Origin: Caenimonas koreensis DSM 17982
GTDB lineage: Bacteria > Pseudomonadota > Gammaproteobacteria > Burkholderiales > Burkholderiaceae_C
Length of the DNA stretch: 59,909 nt
NCBI RefSeq assembly: GCF_009646335.1
Contig: NZ_WJBU01000025.1
Coordinates: 1 to 59,909, forward strand
Reading direction: 5' to 3'
Positions 1-7,243 of the stretch are shown piece by piece. Made by a program: the position numbers and the translations under genes. Position 1 is the first letter of the stretch. Each line of letters opens with the position of its first letter. The notes under the pieces were generated by a model that ran no database searches, was not told the DNA's origin, and saw only the letters and a list, made by a program, of their open reading frames with translations.

Positions 1-275
1 ACGAGGCTGCATTCGACGCTGGGGTACGTGAGCCCAATGCAGCATGAGAGAAACTGGTTGGCGGCCCAGGAAAAGAAGTCCGCTTAACAAGCTCGGTTAA
101 GGGATTCGTCAAACAGGGGCAAGGTCAAGGAGCCTTCAAGGGACAGTGGGGGCTGCGGTTGTTTCATGGGGTCGGGTGTGAATGGAAATCGGCGGAAAGG
201 ATGATCCTAGTCACTGCGCGAGCGCCTGGTAGCGATGGAAATGTGTCCGCGAAGACGAATGAACGGGCGCCGCAT
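1..275. other. Left edge, no gene recognised
   Basis: I see no supported coding region, attC-like hairpin or RNA gene here. The window opens inside what may be further integron or flanking DNA. Confidence 0.4.
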
Positions 276-713
276 TTATATGCCTAGCACTGTGACACAT
301 TCGTGGGAAAGTGCTTTGCTGGATATCCACGCACACACCTCATGAAGGAGTCGCGCAAGCGCGCGCTTGTTCGCTTGAAAATTCTCGGCGAAGGGCACCT
401 TGGTCGAGGGAAACAGGAAGCCGACCGCCGCATTCAATTCCTGAACAGATTCGGATGATTCAAGATTTGCTTCGAGCAACCGCAAGTCGCTAACGATGCA
501 CTCCCATTTGCTTGCAGCGATCTCGGTAAATGCGTAGTGGTCATAGTCCGGAACGTGCCGCTGGATAACTGGCTCCAAGTAAGCGAAGACTTCCTCTTCG
601 AAAAACAACGAACCGTCATTCCAGCATTGCTCTAAGTACGGGCCAGGCAGAAGTTCCATGTATGCAGTGCCAACCAGCTCAGTCTTGCTTTTAATGATGC
701 GGATGAAATCCAT
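276..713 (-). CDS. Hypothetical soluble protein, possible old cassette gene
   Basis: A 145-residue acidic protein with no signal peptide or membrane segment and no family I recognise. I chose the ATG at 713; an in-frame TTG at 761 would add 16 residues. It runs the same way as the integron cassette genes to its right, but I find no convincing attC on either side, so its status as a cassette is a guess. The text MDFIRIIKSK at the N terminus and an even mix of aromatic and acidic residues make it look like a real globular protein. Confidence 0.55.
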   Translation of the reverse strand: MDFIRIIKSKTELVGTAYMELLPGPYLEQCWNDGSLFFEEEVFAYLEPVIQRHVPDYDHYAFTEIAASKWECIVSDLRLLEANLESSESVQELNAAVGFLFPSTKVPFAENFQANKRALARLLHEVCAWISSKALSHECVTVLGI

Positions 714-821
714 AGATAGTATTGCGGTACAACCCGTAGAGGTAACCGATGGCCGCGCCAAGATGCAAGCGCAGCGAGTAGACGATTGTGGACATTTGCG
801 TTGACTTCCCGGCTAGGCCGG

Positions 822-1310
822 CTAACGCTCCCCATACGGCACAACTGTATCCAGCTGACCCGCAGGAAACAGATTCGGTGCAACGTTGCGGTAGACAAGT
901 CGAGAGCCCACAGGCATCGGAATCACCGAGATCATTCCCCGGTTGTTAGTTTGGAACGAAGTCGCGTTCAACTGGTACAACCTGCCAGCCTCGACCCGAA
1001 GTCCGATTTGACCTTCGCCAGTCTCTCTGCGGGATTGGTAGCGAATTCCGATACGGTAAGCCCCCGGAAGCAAATAGATGATCGAGGCGCAGCCGCCTTG
1101 AGAAGTCGCAGGCTTTCCATCCACGCTGCAAATGAAGCCAGATTCGTAGTTTGGTCGACCGTCGGTAATGAAGACCGTGGCAACCTCAGACTCAATTCTT
1201 GGCGCCCCGGAGTATCCAACGGCCTTCACGGCGGGGCCAGGAGGAAAAGAAGCGCATGCCGCCAACAGAACCGTTGTCAAAGGCAAGGCAAAGCGGTGCA
1301 AGTGAGTCAT
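822..1310 (-). CDS. Small lipoprotein, probable integron cassette gene
   Basis: A 162-residue protein with a lipoprotein signal: a short basic start, a hydrophobic stretch and the lipobox LLAAC with the acylated cysteine near residue 19. The mature part has two more cysteines and looks like a small beta-rich envelope protein; I do not recognise the family. The ATG lies about nine bases after a degenerate attC core (GTTTGAC on the coding strand, 1320-1326), as expected for a cassette gene. The TAG stop lies in a GTTAGCC sequence, but no clear attC follows, so the left end of this cassette is uncertain. Confidence 0.75.
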   Translation of the reverse strand: MTHLHRFALPLTTVLLAACASFPPGPAVKAVGYSGAPRIESEVATVFITDGRPNYESGFICSVDGKPATSQGGCASIIYLLPGAYRIGIRYQSRRETGEGQIGLRVEAGRLYQLNATSFQTNNRGMISVIPMPVGSRLVYRNVAPNLFPAGQLDTVVPYGER

Positions 1311-1319
1311 GAAATTGAT

Positions 1320-1367
1320 GTCAAACGTGAAGCAAGCTCCGCGACCATGTTGAACAACCTGTTAGAC
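1320..1367 (-). other. Degenerate short attC-like site
   Basis: On the cassette strand GTCTAAC (1361-1367) is followed 35 bases later by GTTTGAC (1320-1326), a core with two changes. At 48 bp it is shorter than the roughly 87-bp sites to the right and its hairpin is weak. It separates the 1362-1775 gene from the 822-1310 gene. Confidence 0.45.
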
Positions 1368-1775
1368 CGCATTTCCACCCTTCCTAACAAACTGCGCCCC
1401 GAACCAGAGCAGATACTGTACTGCGACCGCGCTCGGCGCTAAGAACACCAAGGGCAACCAAGCATTCATCCAGCTCCAGGCTTCTGGAAAAAGGAGCATG
1501 TTGTAGACAGCCCCAAGACCCCAGGGAAGTGCGCCGCACAGACCGAGACAAAGCAAACTTGCAGTCATCCAAGTGAGAACGAAGCTGTGCCGCCAGCGAC
1601 CGTGGAAAGATGCCAGGGTGAGGCCGAGTAAGCCAGCGACCCCGAACACTGCGAATGACACGAGGCCAACTTTGAGCGCCGGTCCGATCAACAGTGTTAC
1701 CGGCAACAAGAACACTGCTGGCGCTATACCACCGATGGCACACCAGAGCGGATGTGGAGGCGCAATGTGTGCCAT
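1362..1775 (-). CDS. Cassette-borne membrane protein, unknown function
   Basis: A 137-residue integral membrane protein with about four hydrophobic helices (for example around residues 13-33, 36-56, 66-88 and 105-127) and a basic C terminus (VRKGG). No family recognised. It is a textbook cassette gene: the ATG is three bases after the core GTTAGAT (1779-1785), and the TAA stop lies within the R'' core of the following attC. There is no room for a Shine-Dalgarno site inside the cassette, so initiation signals must come from the attC upstream. Confidence 0.8.
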   Translation of the reverse strand: MAHIAPPHPLWCAIGGIAPAVFLLPVTLLIGPALKVGLVSFAVFGVAGLLGLTLASFHGRWRHSFVLTWMTASLLCLGLCGALPWGLGAVYNMLLFPEAWSWMNAWLPLVFLAPSAVAVQYLLWFGAQFVRKGGNAV

Positions 1776-1778
1776 GCG

Positions 1779-1868
1779 ATCTAACGTTAGAGGTACGCGG
1801 TGACAAAGGCACCTGCGAGCATCGCGAGCAGATGCCGCAAGGCATCCGTCTTGACTGACCTGTCAGAC
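1779..1868 (-). other. attC recombination site (degenerate R'')
   Basis: A site of about 90 bp bounded by GTCTGAC (R'', one base off consensus, 1862-1868) and GTTAGAT (R', 1779-1785) on the cassette strand. The centre contains the perfect hairpin GATGCC-TTGC-GGCATC. It belongs to the cassette carrying the 1876-2424 gene. Confidence 0.6.
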
Positions 1869-1875
1869 CTCTTGC

Positions 1876-2424
1876 TCACTGCTCGTCCTCCGCCTGCAAT
1901 GGCGAATGTGACCAAGACCAGTACGAAAGCAAGGCAGTTGCGTCCATATCGAGCTCCGGCCAATAGTTGTGCGCGTGAGGCGCCGAACCCTCGATCTCTC
2001 CGCGTTCAAAGCCAAGCGCTTTCATTTCAGATACGAAGCGATCGAGCCGTCCATACGCAAAGAGTTCATTGTGCCGATCCCACACGACAGTTCCATGATC
2101 AATGCGCGAGTGCGCCCAAATATCAAACCTGGCGTCAGAGGACAGAAATGAGGCGAACCTTGACATGAACGACTGAAAATCCACGGCCGACAGTTCCGGG
2201 CTCTGATAGCGACCTGGCTCACCTTCACCCCTTGGCGTGTGCAGAACATAGAGCAGCGTGTAAGGCTCCGCCATGCTCAGGACGAGCTTGGTAAATGGAG
2301 CCGAGTCTCCGCCCGGTGCAACCGTCGTAAGACGGTGAACGTCACCCACCGGCGTCAATGAGAAGACAGGACGTGCGGAGTGTTGAACCCAACTGCCGTC
2401 GACTAGACGCGAGAGCTTGTGCAT
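1876..2424 (-). CDS. Cassette-borne hypothetical protein
   Basis: A 182-residue soluble protein rich in His, Trp and Asp with no signal peptide; not recognised. I start it at the ATG at 2424, three bases after the core TTTAGAC (2428-2434), rather than at an upstream in-frame codon inside the attC. The stop is seven bases before the R'' core of the next attC. The size and position are those of a single-gene cassette. Confidence 0.75.
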   Translation of the reverse strand: MHKLSRLVDGSWVQHSARPVFSLTPVGDVHRLTTVAPGGDSAPFTKLVLSMAEPYTLLYVLHTPRGEGEPGRYQSPELSAVDFQSFMSRFASFLSSDARFDIWAHSRIDHGTVVWDRHNELFAYGRLDRFVSEMKALGFERGEIEGSAPHAHNYWPELDMDATALLSYWSWSHSPLQAEDEQ

Positions 2425-2427
2425 GAG

Positions 2428-2514
2428 GTCTAAAGTGAAGATGACCGGCACACAGCAACTGCGGCGCGAGCCGCGGCCCGCTGCTGTGCGTCGGTGGCGG
2501 TTGACAGGTTAGAC
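2428..2514 (-). other. attC recombination site
   Basis: An 87-bp site bounded by GTCTAAC (R'', 2508-2514) and TTTAGAC (R', 2428-2434; the usual first G is T). The arms GCACACAGCA and TGCTGTGCG pair to form the long hairpin typical of attC. It closely resembles the site at 2823-2908, which points to a resident chromosomal integron. Confidence 0.85.
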
Positions 2515-2808
2515 CGCACTTCGTGGCTCCGCAACAAGAACGAGATGAGAGAGAAGTGCATCGAGTTCTTCGTCCGTATGCCCCGCGCCCTTGTGATTGC
2601 TATCCCAGTGCCAAATGGCCTGCACCTCAGGCGTAAGGATGTTCGAGTACAGACGCGTCGCAAGAAACGCAAGCGCATACCTATCGAGGCCGTAAGTCGC
2701 CGCGACAGCACGAAACGCTCTTGACGGAGTCGACGACTGCAGTAGATTCCGCAGCTTTTTCGCCGCTTCGCGTTCTCTGTCCGACTCCAAACTCCTATTC
2801 ATGCGCAT
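2509..2808 (-). CDS. Cassette-borne small helical protein
   Basis: A 99-residue soluble protein beginning MRMNRSLESD, strongly helical and charged, ending in VAEPRSAV. Not recognised. The ATG at 2808 (or the next one at 2802) follows the core GTTAGAC at 2823-2829 by 14 bases, more than in the neighbouring cassettes. The TAA stop lies within the R'' core of the attC at 2428-2514, so the ORF ends exactly where the recombination site begins. Confidence 0.75.
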   Translation of the reverse strand: MRMNRSLESDREREAAKKLRNLLQSSTPSRAFRAVAATYGLDRYALAFLATRLYSNILTPEVQAIWHWDSNHKGAGHTDEELDALLSHLVLVAEPRSAV

Positions 2809-2822
2809 TCTGTGCCCGTGCG

Positions 2823-2908
2823 GTCTAACGTAAAGTAACCGGCGCACAGCAACTGCGGTGCGAGCCGCAGCCTGCTGCTGTGCGTCCGTGTCGATTGACA
2901 TGTTAGAC
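2823..2908 (-). other. attC recombination site (intact reference copy)
   Basis: An 86-bp site with perfect cores GTCTAAC and GTTAGAC (R'' 2902-2908, R' 2823-2829 on the cassette strand) and pairing arms CGCACAGCA / TGCTGTGCG around a GC-rich centre. On the + strand the R' edge reads GTCTAACG followed by TAAAG. This is the undisturbed form of the sequence into which both IS copies inserted. Confidence 0.9.
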
Positions 2909-3334
2909 AGCATGACGCGCGACCTCTTCTCGGCGTGTCCAAAGTGCCGGATTTCGCCAAATGCCAAGCACCCATGTAGCAAGTGCGATAACCGTCGTGT
3001 ACATGACAAAGCCCGCGAGGTCTTCCAGCGCCTCGATTTTCTTCCAGTCTCTGAGACCTTCATCAAAAACCATTGACACGAAGATTGGCCCGAAGTACAG
3101 CATGCCGATCAGTGCGCCGCCTGCCGCAGCCCAATACCACTGCAGCCTTTTGAACTTCCAAGCAATGGCAAAGAGCGCCAAACCGAGCGGTACAGCGACG
3201 ACTAATACCAAGGCTGCGTGCACGAGCGCACCAGTAGCAAGCGCTCCAATGCTTTCACCAGTGCCTAGAACGAGGCTGCTGAGAAATGCGACCACGAATG
3301 GCGCGAACACAAAAGCAGACAGCAGCCTAAACAT
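2903..3334 (-). CDS. Cassette-borne membrane protein
   Basis: A 143-residue integral membrane protein with about four transmembrane helices (around residues 5-22, 33-60, 67-88 and 107-125) and a charged C-terminal tail. Family unknown. The ATG at 3334 is three bases after the core GTTAGAC; an upstream in-frame codon would lie in the IS and is rejected. The TAA stop is inside the R'' core of the attC at 2823-2908. The IS copy at 3346-4782 sits just upstream, so this gene is now cut off from promoters nearer the integrase unless the IS end supplies one. Confidence 0.8.
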   Translation of the reverse strand: MFRLLSAFVFAPFVVAFLSSLVLGTGESIGALATGALVHAALVLVVAVPLGLALFAIAWKFKRLQWYWAAAGGALIGMLYFGPIFVSMVFDEGLRDWKKIEALEDLAGFVMYTTVIALATWVLGIWRNPALWTRREEVARHAV

Positions 3335-3456
3335 GCGGTCTAACGAATGAAAGGGACTTCCCCGTCCCGAACTAGCCGCGTATTGCGGCGACCGGCAACG
3401 AAGTGCCACGATGGGAAGTGCGAATGTCTCATCAACTCGTTCGAAAGGGGAAGTCC

Positions 3457-4473
3457 ATGTCTATTGTTACTCTGGGAATCGATCTCGCCAAGAACGTTTT
3501 TGCGTTGCATGGCATTGATGCCACCGGCCGCGTGGTGCTAGCGCGTCCGAGCGTGACGCGCGGCAAGTTGCTTGAACTGGTTGCCTCTTTGCCGCCGTGC
3601 CTCATCGGCATGGAAGCGTGCTCGGGTGCGCATCACTGGGCGCGTTTGTTCGCTGCGCACGGGCATACCGTCAAGCTGATGGCGCCCAAGTTCGTCGCGC
3701 CCTATCGCCTGTCGGGCAAGCGCGGCAAGAACGATGCGGCTGATGCGGCGGCGATCTGCGAAGCCGTGACGCGGCCCGCCATGCGCTTTGTGCCGGTCAA
3801 GAACATTCACCAGCAAGGCGAGCTGCTCGTGCATCGCGCGCGCCAGGGCTTCGTCGTGCAGCGCACGGCCACGATCAACCGCATCCGCGGCCTTCTGTCG
3901 GAGTTCGGCATCGTGCTGCCGTTGAAGGCCGCTACGGTGCGTCGCGAGGCGCTTGCGCAGTTGGAGGACCTGCCGGGCTGGTGCAACACCGTGATCGGCG
4001 ATCTGCTGAGCGAAGTGCATCGCCTGGACGAGCGCATCGCGCAGTACGACCGGCACATCGAAGCCATTGCGCGCCAGAGCAAGTCCGCGCAGCAGCTGAT
4101 GCAGCTTCCCGGCGTGGGTGCGACCACGGCGACGGCATTGATTGCGATGATCGGCAGCGGCCACGAGTTCAAGAGCGGCCGCCAGCTCTCGGCGTGGCTG
4201 GGCCTGGTGCCAGGCCAGTACAGCTCAGGCGGCAAGCAGCGCCTGGGGCGCATCACCAAAGCGGGCGATCCGTACATGCGAATGCTGCTGATCCTGGGCG
4301 CGCGATCGGTGCTGCAGACGGCCAAGGACAAGAGCGATGCCGTGAGCCGATGGGCCGTGCAGCTGGCAGCCCGCGTGGGTTACTGGAAGGCGATTGTCGC
4401 GATCGCGGCCAAGAACGCCCGAATGTGCTGGGCGGTGCTGGCCCGGGGAGAGAGTTTCAAGTTGCCGGCGTAG
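3457..4473 (+). CDS. IS110/IS1111 family transposase (copy 1)
   Basis: A 338-residue DEDD transposase. The N-terminal RuvC-like part shows GIDLAKNVF (first acidic residue), GMEACSGAHHWAR (Glu) and KNDAADAAAI (the Asp pair). The C-terminal Transposase_20 part shows LMQLPGVGATTATAL and the SSGGKQRLGRITKAGDPYMR region with the conserved serine. I chose the ATG at 3457 because GGGGAAG lies at the right distance upstream and homologues start MSIVTLGID-like; an upstream in-frame ATG at 3403 would add 18 atypical residues. Its sequence is intact, so the element may be active. Confidence 0.93.
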   Translation: MSIVTLGIDLAKNVFALHGIDATGRVVLARPSVTRGKLLELVASLPPCLIGMEACSGAHHWARLFAAHGHTVKLMAPKFVAPYRLSGKRGKNDAADAAAICEAVTRPAMRFVPVKNIHQQGELLVHRARQGFVVQRTATINRIRGLLSEFGIVLPLKAATVRREALAQLEDLPGWCNTVIGDLLSEVHRLDERIAQYDRHIEAIARQSKSAQQLMQLPGVGATTATALIAMIGSGHEFKSGRQLSAWLGLVPGQYSSGGKQRLGRITKAGDPYMRMLLILGARSVLQTAKDKSDAVSRWAVQLAARVGYWKAIVAIAAKNARMCWAVLARGESFKLPA

Positions 4474-4550
4474 TCGAAGCCGGCAAAGAGTTTCACCGCG
4501 TGATGTGCAAGCGTTGATGTGAGTGAAGGTTGGACCTGCGCGGGGTGTGC

Positions 4551-4715
4551 CTGTTCATCTCTAGGAGAGGGCATCTGCCGTCCTCGGCTAACGATTGAGG
4601 CCCCCGCGCGCGTCTTTCATCAGGGTCCGCAGCACGAGTGCTGCATCAATGACCGTTTGTAGTTTCGCTGTCCGCACCCTTCGCAAGCAGCTGCACAGAG
4701 CGCATGGAAAGTTTG
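4551..4715 (+). ncRNA. Putative guide (seeker/bridge) RNA of IS copy 1
   Basis: IS1111-group elements carry a guide RNA in the non-coding DNA after the transposase. Here 4588-4598 (CTAACGATTGA) matches the left junction CTAACGAATGA (target plus IS end) at 10 of 11 positions and is flanked by CCTC / GAGG, which would close it as a loop. At 4657-4663 TTGTAGT matches the right junction exactly; a perfect hairpin GCAGCAC-GA-GTGCTGC precedes it at 4629-4644. Exact ends are not known. Confidence 0.55.
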
Positions 4716-4865
4716 ATTGCCTACACGCGATCTGCGATCGCGAAGGGGATCATTTGCTTGACAGGTGGGGAAGCCCTTGTAGTAAAGATGACCGGACAAC
4801 AACACCTTGCGGCGAAGCCGCGTTCTGCTGTTGTTGGTCCGTGTCGATCGACAAGTTAGACGGCA

Positions 4866-5153
4866 TCACACACCGCCCGTATAAAACACCAAATAGCACG
4901 GCAGCGCCAACAGCGCCGTGATCGAAACTAAGACAGCCAGCACTTTGAGCCTCCAACGAACTGCAACGGCCCAAGCAGCAGCGACCAAAGCGAGTACGCC
5001 TACCGGGACATGAACGTAGTAGCGTAGCTGACCTGCAGACGGGTACCCGGGCACGTTTTGTGAGCGAACTCCGTCAATACCCGCGAGGCCTATCACCAAG
5101 AACGCCACCCAAAGCGCAGCAGCTGCTAAGGAGAATACGTGGGCGGTTTTCAT
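4866..5153 (-). CDS. Cassette-borne small membrane protein
   Basis: A 95-residue protein with about three hydrophobic helices (residues 5-25, 47-66 and 70-90), not recognised. The ATG at 5153 is three bases after the core GTTAGAC, and the stop is four bases before the R'' core at 4855-4861. It is the only cassette between the two IS copies: both are in direct orientation, so recombination between them would delete it. The sequence upstream of its start is now the left end of IS copy 2. Confidence 0.75.
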   Translation of the reverse strand: MKTAHVFSLAAAALWVAFLVIGLAGIDGVRSQNVPGYPSAGQLRYYVHVPVGVLALVAAAWAVAVRWRLKVLAVLVSITALLALPCYLVFYTGGV

Positions 5154-5275
5154 GCGGTCTAACGAATGAAAGGGACTTCCCCGTCCCGAACTAGCCGCGT
5201 ATTGCGGCGACCGGCAACGAAGTGCCACGATGGGAAGTGCGAATGTCTCATCAACTCGTTCGAAAGGGGAAGTCC

Positions 5276-6292
5276 ATGTCTATTGTTACTCTGGGAATCG
5301 ATCTCGCCAAGAACGTTTTTGCGTTGCATGGCATTGATGCCACCGGCCGCGTGGTGCTAGCGCGTCCGAGCGTGACGCGCGGCAAGTTGCTTGAACTGGT
5401 TGCCTCTTTGCCGCCGTGCCTCATCGGCATGGAAGCGTGCTCGGGTGCGCATCACTGGGCGCGTTTGTTCGCTGCGCACGGGCATACCGTCAAGCTGATG
5501 GCGCCCAAGTTCGTCGCGCCCTATCGCCTGTCGGGCAAGCGCGGCAAGAACGATGCGGCTGATGCGGCGGCGATCTGCGAAGCCGTGACGCGGCCCGCCA
5601 TGCGCTTTGTGCCGGTCAAGAACATTCACCAGCAAGGCGAGCTGCTCGTGCATCGCGCGCGCCAGGGCTTCGTCGTGCAGCGCACGGCCACGATCAACCG
5701 CATCCGCGGCCTTCTGTCGGAGTTCGGCATCGTGCTGCCGTTGAAGGCCGCTACGGTGCGTCGCGAGGCGCTTGCGCAGTTGGAGGACCTGCCGGGCTGG
5801 TGCAACACCGTGATCGGCGATCTGCTGAGCGAAGTGCATCGCCTGGACGAGCGCATCGCGCAGTACGACCGGCACATCGAAGCCATTGCGCGCCAGAGCA
5901 AGTCCGCGCAGCAGCTGATGCAGCTTCCCGGCGTGGGTGCGACCACGGCGACGGCATTGATTGCGATGATCGGCAGCGGCCACGAGTTCAAGAGCGGCCG
6001 CCAGCTCTCGGCGTGGCTGGGCCTGGTGCCAGGCCAGTACAGCTCAGGCGGCAAGCAGCGCCTGGGGCGCATCACCAAAGCGGGCGATCCGTACATGCGA
6101 ATGCTGCTGATCCTGGGCGCGCGATCGGTGCTGCAGACGGCCAAGGACAAGAGCGATGCCGTGAGCCGATGGGCCGTGCAGCTGGCAGCCCGCGTGGGTT
6201 ACTGGAAGGCGATTGTCGCGATCGCGGCCAAGAACGCCCGAATGTGCTGGGCGGTGCTGGCCCGGGGAGAGAGTTTCAAGTTGCCGGCGTAG
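5276..6292 (+). CDS. IS110/IS1111 family transposase (copy 2)
   Basis: Identical at the protein level to the product at 3457-4473, with the same start choice, the same DEDD residues and the conserved C-terminal serine region. Both copies being intact means either could supply transposase and guide RNA for the other. Confidence 0.93.
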   Translation: MSIVTLGIDLAKNVFALHGIDATGRVVLARPSVTRGKLLELVASLPPCLIGMEACSGAHHWARLFAAHGHTVKLMAPKFVAPYRLSGKRGKNDAADAAAICEAVTRPAMRFVPVKNIHQQGELLVHRARQGFVVQRTATINRIRGLLSEFGIVLPLKAATVRREALAQLEDLPGWCNTVIGDLLSEVHRLDERIAQYDRHIEAIARQSKSAQQLMQLPGVGATTATALIAMIGSGHEFKSGRQLSAWLGLVPGQYSSGGKQRLGRITKAGDPYMRMLLILGARSVLQTAKDKSDAVSRWAVQLAARVGYWKAIVAIAAKNARMCWAVLARGESFKLPA

Positions 6293-6369
6293 TCGAAGCC
6301 GGCAAAGAGTTTCACCGCGTGATGTGCAAGCGTTGATGTGAGTGAAGGTTGGACCTGCGCGGGGTGTGC

Positions 6370-6534
6370 CTGTTCATCTCTAGGAGAGGGCATCTGCCGT
6401 CCTCGGCTAACGATTGAGGCCCCCGCGCGCGTCTTTCATCAGGGTCCGCAGCACGAGTGCTGCATCAATGACCGTTTGTAGTTTCGCTGTCCGCACCCTT
6501 CGCAAGCAGCTGCACTGAGCGCATGGAAAGTTTG
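6370..6534 (+). ncRNA. Putative guide (seeker/bridge) RNA of IS copy 2
   Basis: Same arrangement as 4551-4715: junction-like segments at 6407-6417 and 6476-6482. It carries the A-to-T change at 6516, outside both matching segments, so both copies would be expected to target the same sequence. Confidence 0.5.
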
Positions 6535-6676
6535 ATTGCTACACGCGATCTGCGATCGCGAAGGGGATCATTTGCTTGACAGGTGGGGAAGCCCTTGTAG
6601 TAAAAATGAGCGGCGACCGATGGAGTTCGAGCGCCGCAGGCGCGGACGCCATTGGGCGCCCGTCTCGATTGCCCAG

Positions 6677-6955
6677 TTAGATTGCATCGTCCGCTACCTC
6701 AATTGACGAACCATTGGGCACTTCCGCGGTCGTGGCTTCGACGAGTAGAAAGGCATCTTTCTCATGCGGAACAGGTTGTCGACGTAATAGCCACTCTTTC
6801 CATGCGATGAACTCGCGGCGCTCTCCATTGGGAAGAATTATGGTGGCTCTCAAACGCTTCCCGACCGAAAGCGGCATTTGATCACTGACCACTGCCACAA
6901 GCCCGCGCCCAGTGATCGTGAACGTTGCTTCGATTGGAACAGGGCCGTGCTTCAT
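6677..6955 (-). CDS. First cassette gene, small beta-rich protein
   Basis: A 92-residue soluble protein starting MKHGPVPIEA, with alternating hydrophobic residues suggesting a small beta barrel (loosely PilZ-like, not demonstrable by eye). The ATG is three bases from the attI/cassette core (6959-6965) and the TAA stop lies inside the R'' core of its attC. As the cassette nearest the integrase it is the last one captured and the best placed for expression from a cassette promoter. Confidence 0.75.
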   Translation of the reverse strand: MKHGPVPIEATFTITGRGLVAVVSDQMPLSVGKRLRATIILPNGERREFIAWKEWLLRRQPVPHEKDAFLLVEATTAEVPNGSSIEVADDAI

Positions 6956-6958
6956 GCA

Positions 6959-7239
6959 ATCTAACGTAATGTCTCAGGCAAACCCGCACGATAAAAACGG
7001 CGGGGCCTCACTTCACCCCGCGTCACATCGCACGCAAGTCCTTGAACGACAAGATGAGTTTTCATTTTTTCGGCCGCCCCTGATTTTTCTCTCCGCATAT
7101 ATATCACGCAGGATTCTTCGTGCGGAATAAAACCGCAGGATATTCGCCGGGCTTGCGTGATAACGCCAACGCCGCTTTTTTTTGCAGCCCTTCGTCTCAT
7201 TGGCGATGAGCTCATTGCTCAATGCCGCTCGCGTCAATA
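6959..7239 (-). other. attI region of the integron
   Basis: The core GTTAGAT (6959-6965, cassette strand) marks the recombination point between attI and the first cassette. The stretch up to the integrase promoter is AT-richer than its surroundings. Two copies of CGCAGGAT (7107-7114 and 7134-7141, + strand) could be integrase-binding direct repeats, but this is only a guess. I could not identify a convincing cassette promoter. Confidence 0.65.
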
Positions 7240-7243
7240 TACT
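7215..7243 (+). promoter_or_regulatory. Predicted intI promoter
   Basis: TTGCTC (7215-7220) and TATACT (7238-7243) are 17 bp apart; the -10 has five of six consensus bases and the -35 is weak. The -10 overlaps the LexA box. The transcript would have a leader of about 18 bases without a clear Shine-Dalgarno site. Confidence 0.5.

Larger units (their letters stand above)
3346..4782 (+). mobile_element. IS110 family (IS1111-attC group) insertion sequence, copy 1
   Basis: About 1437 bp, inserted one base inside the R' core of an attC. The ends are set by comparison with copy 2 (5165-6600) and with the empty attC at 2823-2908; they may be off by a base or two. No target duplication is seen. Subterminal inverted repeats are present: GGGACTTCCCC near the left end and, read from the right, AGGGCTTCCCC (9 of 11 match). 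It carries one transposase gene and about 300 bp of non-coding 3' DNA. Copies 1 and 2 differ by one substitution (4697 vs 6516) and one base of length near 4720, both in the 3' non-coding part. Confidence 0.92.
3338..4861 (-). other. attC site split by an IS insertion
   Basis: The R' core and one more base (3338-3345) lie left of the IS and the rest of the site (4783-4861, ending in the R'' core at 4855-4861) lies right of it. Removing the IS restores a site of about 87 bp with arms GGACAACAACA / TGTTGTTGGTCC. It belongs to the cassette holding the 4866-5153 gene. Confidence 0.85.
5165..6600 (+). mobile_element. IS110 family (IS1111-attC group) insertion sequence, copy 2
   Basis: About 1436 bp, the same element as 3346-4782, in the same orientation and at the same base inside a different attC. 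The near identity of the copies suggests a recent jump from one attC to another, or duplication. Subterminal inverted repeats and the absence of target duplication are as in copy 1. Confidence 0.92.
5157..6682 (-). other. attC site split by IS copy 2
   Basis: The R' core and one extra base (5157-5164) and the remainder (6601-6682, R'' core ATCTAAC on the cassette strand at 6676-6682) would join to a site of about 90 bp after removal of the IS. The centre is GC-rich and differs in sequence from the other attC sites although the cores are alike. It belongs to the cassette with the 6677-6955 gene. Confidence 0.8.

Noticed and set aside
797..827. Possible extra attC between 276-713 and 822-1310
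   Set aside because: GTTAGCC and GTCAAC with an inner CCGGC/GCCGG palindrome are present, but the core order on the cassette strand is inverted relative to a normal attC.
3338..6682. CRISPR array or other short-repeat system
   Set aside because: The repeated unit is a single IS present twice with a different cassette between the copies; no regular short repeat-spacer pattern is seen.
7232..7237. TTGACG on the minus strand as -35 of a cassette promoter
   Set aside because: No acceptable -10 lies 16-18 bp downstream, so I did not call a Pc promoter.
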